Shown one piece after another: positions 1 through 4,510 of a stretch of DNA of 6,212 nucleotides; positions within the stretch are counted from its first letter, which is position 1, and every line of letters begins with the position of its first letter. A program made the position numbers and the translations under genes. Below the pieces are notes generated by a model. That model worked only from the letters and a program-made list of their open reading frames with translations. It searched no databases and was not told the origin of the DNA. The stretch is from Candidatus Woesebacteria bacterium RIFCSPHIGHO2_01_FULL_44_10. GTDB taxonomy: Bacteria; Patescibacteriota; Microgenomatia; UBA8517. The DNA is taken from the NCBI GenBank assembly GCA_001792465.1, contig MGGO01000011.1:7850-14061 (forward strand), in the 5' to 3' direction.

Positions 1-54
1 GTGTGGCCCAATCAGAAGGCCTAGACACCTACTACCTACATGTCAATTATTAGC

Positions 55-83
55 TTGCAGAAAAAGCTATTTTAGTCTATTAT
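55..83 (+). promoter_or_regulatory. sigma70-type promoter for the 484-aa gene
   Basis: A TTGCAG box at 55-60 and a TATTAT box at 78-83 are separated by exactly 17 bases, close to the TTGACA/TATAAT consensus. The expected transcription start is near 90, only about five bases before the ATG at 95. The mRNA would therefore be leaderless or nearly so. No Shine-Dalgarno sequence is seen. Assigned by eye, without expression evidence. Confidence 0.6.
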
Positions 84-94
84 TATGGGTAGCT

Positions 95-1549
95 ATGGCA
101 ACGTTGGAAGCTGAGCGAGTTGCCCTCCCCGAAAGTTTGTTTGCGACTCGGATAAAAAATCTCTCGGAGAAGTATCCCCATCTGGCTTCGCCTCTTAATA
201 ACTTTCGTGTTTTTATGGAGGAGAAGTTGCCGTCCACTTTAGAAGGTGGAAATGGAGATGTTACTGACAAAGCCGCAGCGATTTCTTTACAGAGGGATGA
301 TCTTGAACAAGAGATATCTGGAGTGAACACAGCTATTAGTAGCCTGAAAAGAGAAATTGCCGAGCAGGAAGCCAGAATAATTGGCCGCAAGGTGGCTGGC
401 CGTCGAGTTAAGCCAAAAACTAATTCTGAGATTCTTGATCGGGCACAATACGTGGTCTCTCGTAGGATTTTGAGTCATATAGTTCCAGTTGTGAAAACAG
501 AATCCGGTTTGATTTTTAGCACCTTAGGAAAAAAGCACGGGCTGAAGAGATTGAGCAAGTCACAACAGGCGATGATGGATAAGATGAGTGCCATACAAGG
601 CGACTACGAAGAGGTTGAATGGCTTCAAAGGAGTCAGACGCGTTTTGAGGAAAAGTCTTTGGGTGCATTGGAACCGGAAATCGTAAAGGATCGGGAGACG
701 ACTTTTTTGTATGGTCTTATTTTCCCCAATCGGATCGGAAGATTGGCAGAGGCGGTGCAACAGAGAGTTCGTGAAGCGCCAAAACCAGAGGAAATTGCTA
801 CGGCTTTAGATTGGTTGCTTGAAGAAGCTGATAGCAAGAGCCAGCTCGAAGCGGCAGTTGTGTGGTTAGCTAGCACACCATATTTTAATGAAGAATCCGC
901 CTTAAGTTTAGCAGCAGCTTATGAATCGGGAGATGAGGGATCCGGAGTTTATTCGGAATTACTTATTAATGTCGCCGGTTATTTGGCGCGCCGCGAGAGG
1001 TGGGATTTTAAAAGCAAGCAAGCTGATCCGTTTCGCCGATTAGTGCAGCGCCATGTTCGAGCTGATTTGGCTGATTGGTGGGGCGAATATGGGATCCAAG
1101 TTAATTTTGGCAAAAGATATCTGGCCCTCCCCTTTGCTGGAGTAGATGGGAAAGAGGAGATACAAATGGTTTCGGCAACAACCGAGAATGTTCGGTCAAC
1201 GAAAGTAATCGTCGAGCTACCTGGAGGTAAGGTTCTTGAAAATCCGGATTTCAGAGCGGCTGATTTAGAATTGAGCGATAAAACCACCCGGGAGCACGCA
1301 GAATCGTTTGCGAGAGAGTTGAGAAGCGTGATGTATCTTTTAGCCACCAACCCCTTCATAGCTAATACACTTCTGTTGGCTGAGCCGATTGGGTGGGGGG
1401 ACAGAATAATTACTCATCGCTTAAAACCAAAGCCCTCGATCAGGATTGTAGCAAATGTTAGGCATGATCCAGATGGCACAACTCGAGTTGTGGTTTTGGG
1501 TGGTGGCCCACGCGAGGGAGGGAAAGCCTATACAGATCCCCGTTGGTAG
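95..1549 (+). CDS. 484-aa soluble protein of unknown function with a coiled-coil segment
   Basis: I do not recognise a family. The ATG at 95 is chosen because a well-spaced promoter lies just upstream. No signal peptide or membrane segment is visible, so a cytoplasmic location is inferred. Residues about 60-97 are heptad-like and charged (QRDDLEQEISG, SSLKREIAEQEARI), suggesting a short coiled coil, followed by a basic stretch (GRKVAGRRVKPK, 98-108). Residues about 230-330 look helical, with paired tryptophans (DWW, 327-329). Residues about 365-470 alternate hydrophobic and polar positions and contain Gly-rich turns, consistent with a beta-rich C-terminal part (VVVLGGGPREGG, 466-477). No nucleotide-binding or metal-binding motif is evident. 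The stop codon directly abuts the stop of the convergent gene at 1550. Real coding is supported by length and the promoter; function is unknown. Confidence 0.8.
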   Translation: MATLEAERVALPESLFATRIKNLSEKYPHLASPLNNFRVFMEEKLPSTLEGGNGDVTDKAAAISLQRDDLEQEISGVNTAISSLKREIAEQEARIIGRKVAGRRVKPKTNSEILDRAQYVVSRRILSHIVPVVKTESGLIFSTLGKKHGLKRLSKSQQAMMDKMSAIQGDYEEVEWLQRSQTRFEEKSLGALEPEIVKDRETTFLYGLIFPNRIGRLAEAVQQRVREAPKPEEIATALDWLLEEADSKSQLEAAVVWLASTPYFNEESALSLAAAYESGDEGSGVYSELLINVAGYLARRERWDFKSKQADPFRRLVQRHVRADLADWWGEYGIQVNFGKRYLALPFAGVDGKEEIQMVSATTENVRSTKVIVELPGGKVLENPDFRAADLELSDKTTREHAESFARELRSVMYLLATNPFIANTLLLAEPIGWGDRIITHRLKPKPSIRIVANVRHDPDGTTRVVVLGGGPREGGKAYTDPRW

Positions 1550-2305
1550 CTAATGATTATTAGCATCGTGATTGAAAGGAAGTGAAACTCTAACGAAAGT
1601 AGGTCTTTTGTCGTCTTCCAAGTTGTAAAAATAACTTCGGTATCCCTCAAGGGTTTGATCCCAAACTTCATTTGTAACATTATCAAGATTGTTTTCGTGC
1701 TCGGCCACAAATCGGAAAATTGCGTAAATATCAGCATTGGCATAGGCTTCGGTTGATCTTAAGGAGTTTTTTTGTTCTTCTTGGCTCAAATGAAAAAAGT
1801 TTTCATCGAGAGTTTGCATAAAAACAGTGAAAACATACGACTGTTGTGATTCGTTTTCACGAAGATAAAATGGATTAGCTTCATTTTTAATTTCTTCTGC
1901 GTACTGACTTTTACCGTTGTCTAAAAACACAAAGTTATAAAGAAATGGAGCATTTTGCGCTTGCTCAGAAAAAGTGTTCGGGCCGAGAGGACTTAAAGAA
2001 ACGTTTGGTAATACAGGGACTATTTCGTAGTAGCTACTTGTGTTGATAGTTCTGACGTTTCCGACAGTTTTGATTTCTTCCTCACGGATTTTCGGCTCTT
2101 CGTATTGGGCTCCCAGAAGCCATAATTTTTCCCAAGTATTAGTTGCCTCAAGAACGAATTTGACACGATCAAATGCCCAGAGTCCCCAGGCGGAAAGTAA
2201 TAAACCAAGAACTGTTCGTCTTGAAACAACTGGATGATCATCTACCCAATCTGCCGCCTTGTTGACAGGGTATAAGAGAAGTGGTCGCTCATGGTCGTTA
2301 GCCAT
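1550..2305 (-). CDS. 251-aa membrane-anchored or exported protein of unknown function, twin-arginine N-terminus
   Basis: The ATG at 2305 (MANDHER...) is preferred over an in-frame TTG at 2347, because that TTG lies inside the -35 box of a good promoter whose -10 box is at 2323-2318. About 30 polar residues come first, then SRRTVLGLLLSAWGLWAF (28-45), a single hydrophobic segment. The S-R-R-x-V-L pattern resembles a Tat signal motif (S/T-R-R-x-F-L-K), but no clear signal-peptidase site follows, so this could equally be an uncleaved N-in anchor. The remaining ~200 residues are Asn/Glu/Tyr-rich and predicted soluble, presumably outside the membrane. I recognise no domain. It is convergent with the 484-aa gene with no intergenic base, and divergent from the lamin-tail gene. 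A functional link to either neighbour is not shown. Confidence 0.8.
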   Translation of the reverse strand: MANDHERPLLLYPVNKAADWVDDHPVVSRRTVLGLLLSAWGLWAFDRVKFVLEATNTWEKLWLLGAQYEEPKIREEEIKTVGNVRTINTSSYYEIVPVLPNVSLSPLGPNTFSEQAQNAPFLYNFVFLDNGKSQYAEEIKNEANPFYLRENESQQSYVFTVFMQTLDENFFHLSQEEQKNSLRSTEAYANADIYAIFRFVAEHENNLDNVTNEVWDQTLEGYRSYFYNLEDDKRPTFVRVSLPFNHDANNH

Positions 2306-2317
2306 CTTAATTTGTGA

Positions 2318-2347
2318 ATTATATGCTAAACGTCTAGTCGGTATCAA
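2318..2347 (-). promoter_or_regulatory. sigma70-type promoter for the 251-aa gene
   Basis: On the minus strand TTGATA (2347-2342) and a perfect TATAAT (2323-2318) are 18 bases apart. The predicted start is near 2311, about six bases before the ATG at 2305, so this transcript is also nearly leaderless. The box placement decides the start codon in favour of 2305. Confidence 0.65.
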
Positions 2348-2355
2348 ATAAATGA

Positions 2356-2361
2356 TATAAA
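2356..2361 (+). promoter_or_regulatory. possible -10 element for the lamin-tail/vanZ/tsaE operon
   Basis: TATAAA lies in an AT-rich stretch 23 bases before the ATG at 2385, predicting a leader of about 17 bases. No convincing -35 box is found at 16-18 bases upstream. It is the best candidate in the 79-bp divergent intergenic region, but it is weak, and no ribosome-binding site is visible between it and the start. Confidence 0.3.
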
Positions 2362-2384
2362 ATGACTTAACTTACAAATAACCC

Positions 2385-3200
2385 ATGCTACCCAAAACTA
2401 TATTAATACGTATTATTGTAGTCTTACTTTTTCTTTTTACTTTTCCCGCTACCGCAACCGCGCAGGTGGTGATAAATGAGTTTCAAATTAATCCTTCGAG
2501 CGGACAATGGATGGAACTGTATAACAAGGGAAATTCGGAAGAAAATATTTCAGGTTGGGTTATCGATGACAGCGCTAGCCCAAGTGAGAAATATACTATT
2601 CCCGCGAGTACGGTTTTACCCGCTAAAAACTGTATGGTATTTTCGAGTGGTAATTTTAATTGGAATAGCGCTTCGGCGGACTCGGTTATATTATTAAATT
2701 CAAGTTTATCAATTGTAGAGGAGTATCCATACACAAGTGCACCTCCGGAAGGAATTACAATTGGTAGAGAAACGGATGGGGATGGTTCGTTGATAGTCTT
2801 AGCCAATAGTTCTAAAAATACACTTAATGCTTCTGGTCAGCCATGTTTTGTCCCAACTCCTACTCCCACTTCCACTCCCACGCCCACGGCCACGGCGACG
2901 CCTACATCTACACCTACTCCAACTCCCACGCCAACACCAAAAGCTACCGCTAAAGCTACTCCTAAGCCAACGGTAAGTTCTGCTTCCGATGACCAAGGGG
3001 ATGAGGATCAGGAAGAAATGGTTTTGGGCTTAAGGGAGGAATTGGCGACGCCCGAACCGACGCCGGAGGAAGAGGAGAAGGAAAGAAAGAAATTTCCCAT
3101 TATTGCGGGTGTATTTATAGTTGGCGGAGTTGGTATGATAGGTGGAGCGGCATATTTGTTTTTTCATGACCGAAAAAATTTTCCAGAAGAAATTAGTTAA
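2385..3200 (+). CDS. secreted lamin-tail-domain protein with Pro/Thr stalk and C-terminal membrane anchor
   Basis: Residues 1-26 form a signal peptide: Lys and Arg near the start, a hydrophobic core IIVVLLFLFTF, and a likely cleavage site after ATATA or ATATAQ. Residues ~27-140 match the lamin-tail domain (LTD) pattern: VVINEFQINPSSGQWMELYN, then SGWVIDD, a YTIPASTVLPA turn and DSVILLN strands. LTDs are immunoglobulin-like modules common in secreted bacterial proteins. Residues 157-196 are a PT/AT repeat stalk, followed by an acidic linker (203-232). Residues ~237-260 (FPIIAGVFIVGGVGMIGGAA and onward) are a membrane segment with a short basic/acidic tail. It is probably displayed on the outer face of the membrane on an extended stalk. 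Cys83 and Cys154 could pair. It overlaps the downstream vanZ-like gene by 35 bp. The ligand is unknown. Confidence 0.88.
   Translation: MLPKTILIRIIVVLLFLFTFPATATAQVVINEFQINPSSGQWMELYNKGNSEENISGWVIDDSASPSEKYTIPASTVLPAKNCMVFSSGNFNWNSASADSVILLNSSLSIVEEYPYTSAPPEGITIGRETDGDGSLIVLANSSKNTLNASGQPCFVPTPTPTSTPTPTATATPTSTPTPTPTPTPKATAKATPKPTVSSASDDQGDEDQEEMVLGLREELATPEPTPEEEEKERKKFPIIAGVFIVGGVGMIGGAAYLFFHDRKNFPEEIS
2853..2972 (+). repeat. Pro-Thr/Ala-Thr codon repeat (low-complexity stalk)
   Basis: About 40 codons alternate Pro with Thr, Ser, Ala and Lys (PTPTPTSTPTPTATATPTST, then further PT and KAT units). Third positions vary (ccc, cca, cct, acg, act, aca), so selection appears to act on the peptide rather than on an exact DNA repeat. 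The length is likely to vary between strains through slippage or unequal recombination. Confidence 0.85.
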
Positions 3201-3594
3201 ATATTGGCTCCCGCCGCTTGCTTGGGCAGGAGTTATTTTTTTGTTTTCCACCCGGCCGGTGACACCGGCGAGCCGAATCTATTGGCAGGATTTTATTGTC
3301 AAAAAAACTGCCCACATTATTGAATACGGTGTATTTACCATTCTTTTGTACCGCGGATTTACCAATAGCGGCGTGAGTCGCAAGAAAGCCGCGGCGATTT
3401 CTATTATCTTGGCGGTTTTGTATGGTTTGACCGACGAATTGCACCAAAGCTTTACTCCGGGGCGTGAACCTCGCTTGCGGGATGTCGGTTTTGATACAAT
3501 AGGGGCGCTGCTTGCAATACATATAGTATGGAAGTTACTACCCAAAGCGCCAGCCAAACTCAAAAATTTGGCCAAGAATTTGCAAATAAATTAA
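3166..3594 (+). CDS. VanZ-like family integral membrane protein
   Basis: A 142-residue protein with four predicted membrane segments at about 13-28, 48-64, 74-89 and 109-124. The VanZ-family signature is complete: KTAHIIEYG (47-55, with His50 and Glu53), LYGLTDELHQSFTPGR (85-100) and LRDVGFDTIGA (104-114). VanZ of Enterococcus gives low-level teicoplanin resistance by an unclear mechanism. Chromosomal VanZ-like proteins are widespread, are not resistance genes as such, and their roles are mostly unknown. The ATG at 3166 (MTEKIFQKK) gives a natural basic N-terminus; a GTG at 3142 would add eight residues. The start overlaps the lamin-tail gene by 35 bp and the end overlaps tsaE by 67 bp, so translation is probably coupled. 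Confidence 0.88.
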   Translation: MTEKIFQKKLVKYWLPPLAWAGVIFLFSTRPVTPASRIYWQDFIVKKTAHIIEYGVFTILLYRGFTNSGVSRKKAAAISIILAVLYGLTDELHQSFTPGREPRLRDVGFDTIGALLAIHIVWKLLPKAPAKLKNLAKNLQIN

Positions 3595-3935
3595 GAGGTG
3601 GGGAGGTGGTTGCATTGGTGGGGGATTTGGGAAGTGGAAAGACGACCTTTGTCCAAGGCCTGGCCAAGGGTTTGGGAGTCAAGCAAAGAATTATCTCCCC
3701 AACGTTTATTTTAATGCGCAACTACAACCACTTTTACCACCTCGACTTGTACAGACTGGAAGACAACGTCTGGGAAGAAGTAAAAAACTTGGGGGTAGAA
3801 GAAATCTGGGACAATCCCGATAACGTAGTGGTCATCGAATGGGCAGAAAAAATTCATGACCATTTGCCAAAAGATGTTATTTGGATACAGTTTGAAAGTG
3901 AAGGGAAGAACAAACGGGGAATAACTATTAGATGA
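3528..3935 (+). CDS. tsaE: TsaE, ATPase of tRNA t6A37 biosynthesis
   Basis: TsaE is the cytoplasmic ATPase that acts with TsaB and TsaD to move the threonylcarbamoyl group from threonylcarbamoyl-AMP to A37 of ANN-decoding tRNAs. Visible motifs are Walker A GDLGSGKTTF (32-41), the family-specific SPTF (57-60), HLDLYRLED (71-79) and VVIEWAEKI (101-109). At 135 residues it is slightly shorter than E. coli TsaE (153) but has the full fold. The ATG at 3528 gives the usual short N-terminal strand ahead of the T-x-x-x-G helix. It starts 67 bp inside the vanZ-like gene in another frame, without a Shine-Dalgarno sequence, so re-initiation or leaderless-like initiation is likely. Its TGA stop overlaps the ATG of the next ORF (ATGA). 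TsaB is encoded 239 bp downstream; TsaD is not in the window. Confidence 0.95.
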   Translation: MEVTTQSASQTQKFGQEFANKLRGGEVVALVGDLGSGKTTFVQGLAKGLGVKQRIISPTFILMRNYNHFYHLDLYRLEDNVWEEVKNLGVEEIWDNPDNVVVIEWAEKIHDHLPKDVIWIQFESEGKNKRGITIR

Positions 3936-3996
3936 AAAAGATTTCGGTTGAAAAAATCTACTGTTACGTTGACGAGACCGGTCAGGACACCAAGGG

Positions 3997-4021
3997 AAAA
4001 AAACCACCCCCGAGGGGGTGG
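3997..4021 (-). terminator. Rho-independent terminator of the minus-strand small RNA
   Basis: On the minus strand CCACCCC, a four-base loop CTCG and GGGGTGG form a perfect GC-rich stem (8 bp if the loop-closing C-G pair is counted), followed at once by seven T residues. On the plus strand the hairpin has no T tract after it, so it works in the minus direction only. There is no minus-strand gene directly upstream except the candidate small RNA. The nearest is the glycosyltransferase, ending more than 800 bp away. Confidence 0.8.
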
Positions 4022-4077
4022 AAGAGCCTAGTCCCAGATAGGACGCATGCCTATACGGTCAGTTTTCGGCTCGGTTT
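3997..4077 (-). ncRNA. candidate ~80-nt small RNA
   Basis: The minus strand carries an extended -10 promoter at 4092-4084 and a strong intrinsic terminator at 4021-3997, about 80 bases apart, with no convincing ORF between them. The transcript can fold. GAGCC (4072-4068) pairs with GGCUC (4028-4024) to close a long arm, and within it AUAGG (4054-4050) pairs with CCUAU (4042-4038) around a 7-base loop containing most of the self-complementary GCAUGC. An alternative pairing is GUCC (4044-4041) with GGAC (4034-4031). I do not recognise it as SRP RNA, 6S RNA, tmRNA or a known riboswitch; the SRP apical-loop sequence is absent. It is antisense to the operon reading from tsaE towards tsaB. Its existence is inferred from promoter, structure and terminator only. 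Confidence 0.5.
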
Positions 4078-4083
4078 GAGTTT

Positions 4084-4092
4084 ATTATAGCA
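4084..4092 (-). promoter_or_regulatory. extended -10 promoter of the candidate small RNA
   Basis: The minus strand reads TGCTATAAT, a perfect extended -10 element (TGn plus TATAAT). There is no good -35 hexamer 16-18 bases upstream, which is common for extended -10 promoters. A TTGACA at 4102-4097 is too close (7 bases) to serve. The start would be near 4077. The AT-rich core also reads TATTAT on the plus strand (4083-4088) and could weakly promote tsaB. Confidence 0.55.
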
Positions 4093-4107
4093 AACTTGTC
4101 AATAAAA

Positions 4108-4200
4108 ATGAAGAGGATACTGGTGACGGGTGGAGCAGGGTACATAGGCAGTTTTATCGTACGCGTGCTTAAAAATGAAACTATTTATCGATACCAGTAA
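4108..4200 (+). pseudogene. 5' stub of a GalE-like NAD-dependent sugar epimerase gene
   Basis: The frame starting at 4108 encodes 30 residues, MKRILVTGGAGYIGSF followed by IVRVLKNE and then unrelated residues before TAA. This is the Rossmann beta1-alphaA unit of extended short-chain dehydrogenases such as UDP-glucose 4-epimerase, with the full G-x-x-G-x-x-G NAD-binding loop (TGGAGYIGS). Such enzymes are about 310-340 residues, so over 90% is missing, including the Y-x-x-x-K catalytic pair. Similarity ends near residue 24, where the tsaB start codon (4175) appears in another frame. The recognition is strong, because this loop is one of the most distinctive N-termini in bacteria. It is a relic, or at most a leader-like ORF upstream of tsaB; no function is expected for 30 residues. 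Confidence 0.75.
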
Positions 4201-4477
4201 TTCCGAACGCATTATTGTTGGGTTTGATGGTGAACGCTTTGAGGCTGATTCTAAAAAACAAAAAGCCCAGATGCTTTTGTCTTTTATTGACGAGTTGCTC
4301 AAGAAAAAGGGTAAGAAAATTAAAAACGTAACTGGGGTGGAGGTGGTAACCGGGCCGGGCAGCTTCACCGGTTTGCGTGTCGGTGTTTCTGTTGCCAATA
4401 CCATCGGCTGGGTGTTGGGGGTTCCGGTCAACGGTAAGAATGTCACAAAGGCTGGACCAGTGGAACCGACTTATTGA
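4175..4477 (+). CDS. tsaB: TsaB, minimal form, t6A37 biosynthesis
   Basis: TsaB is the inactive Kae1-like partner that dimerises with TsaD in tRNA t6A synthesis. The protein has the N-terminal actin-like beta hairpin start (MKLFIDTSNSERIIVGF), the helix with QMLLSFIDELL, and the family hallmark VVTGPGSFTGLRVG (57-70), followed by NTIGWVLGVPVNG. It is only 100 residues against 231 in E. coli. The end, PVEPTY, resembles the C-terminal PxYLR motif of full-length TsaB, so the protein looks like the N-terminal lobe joined almost directly to the normal C-terminus, not a random truncation. From memory, short TsaB proteins occur in Patescibacteria. The ATG at 4175 lies inside the epimerase stub in another frame. 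No Shine-Dalgarno sequence is seen. The promoter of the next gene overlaps its TGA stop. Confidence 0.85.
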   Translation: MKLFIDTSNSERIIVGFDGERFEADSKKQKAQMLLSFIDELLKKKGKKIKNVTGVEVVTGPGSFTGLRVGVSVANTIGWVLGVPVNGKNVTKAGPVEPTY

Positions 4478-4501
4478 TTGATTTACGGGCAATGCTATAA
4501 T
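4474..4501 (+). promoter_or_regulatory. sigma70-type promoter of the aspartic protease gene
   Basis: TTGATT (4474-4479) and TATAAT (4496-4501) are 16 bases apart, and the -10 box is extended by TGC (4493-4495). The predicted start near 4508 is about three bases before the ATG at 4511, giving a leaderless mRNA. The promoter covers the tsaB stop codon. It also explains why an in-frame TTG at 4478 is not a real start. Confidence 0.7.
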
Positions 4502-4510
4502 TGTTACCAC

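Larger units (their letters stand above)
3932..4090 (+). pseudogene. 5' stub of a DUF3800-like gene, running into unrelated sequence
   Basis: An ATG overlapping the tsaE stop (ATGA) opens a 52-codon frame. The first ~22 residues contain IYCYVDETGQDTKG, which resembles the start of DUF3800-type proteins: a beta strand carrying the conserved D-E-S/T-G acidic motif of this RNase H-like family. After residue 23 the similarity stops. The remaining residues are translated from the antisense of the candidate small RNA and its terminator (PPPRGW and onward) and do not look like a protein. DUF3800 proteins usually exceed 200 residues, so about 90% is missing. The tight coupling to tsaE suggests the full gene was once the next operon member. 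The family match is from memory of the motif and is moderately sure; the truncation itself is plain. Confidence 0.6.

Noticed and set aside
1..28. Imperfect hairpin GTGTGGCC...GGCC-TAG-ACAC at the left edge
   Set aside because: Short arms interrupted by a three-base bulge, no T tract, and cut by the window edge; not enough to call a terminator.
979..1359. 126-codon ORF on the minus strand inside the 484-aa gene
   Set aside because: Basic, Ser/Arg-rich composition typical of an antisense shadow, with no promoter or family resemblance.
2306..2347. TTG start at 2347 for the 251-aa protein
   Set aside because: It falls inside the -35 box of the gene's own promoter; the ATG at 2305 follows the -10 box at the spacing seen for other genes here.
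2853..2972. Repetitive DNA considered as a CRISPR or tandem-repeat locus
   Set aside because: It has no constant repeat-spacer structure, lies in frame within a signal-peptide protein and encodes a PT stalk.
2799..2996. Arg/Ser/Gly-rich minus-strand ORF opposite the Pro/Thr repeat
   Set aside because: It is the mirror translation of the PT repeat and not an RS-rich protein.
3997..4090. Small RNA considered as SRP RNA, 6S RNA or a tRNA
   Set aside because: It lacks the SRP apical-loop sequence, is far too short for 6S RNA, and has no cloverleaf or CCA end.
4097..4102. Perfect minus-strand TTGACA near the small-RNA promoter
   Set aside because: Only 7 bases separate it from TATAAT, too close for a -35 box, and no -10 lies 17 bases downstream of it.
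4478..4510. TTG start at 4478 for the aspartic protease
   Set aside because: These bases are promoter sequence (spacer and -10), and the added residues are outside the protease fold.
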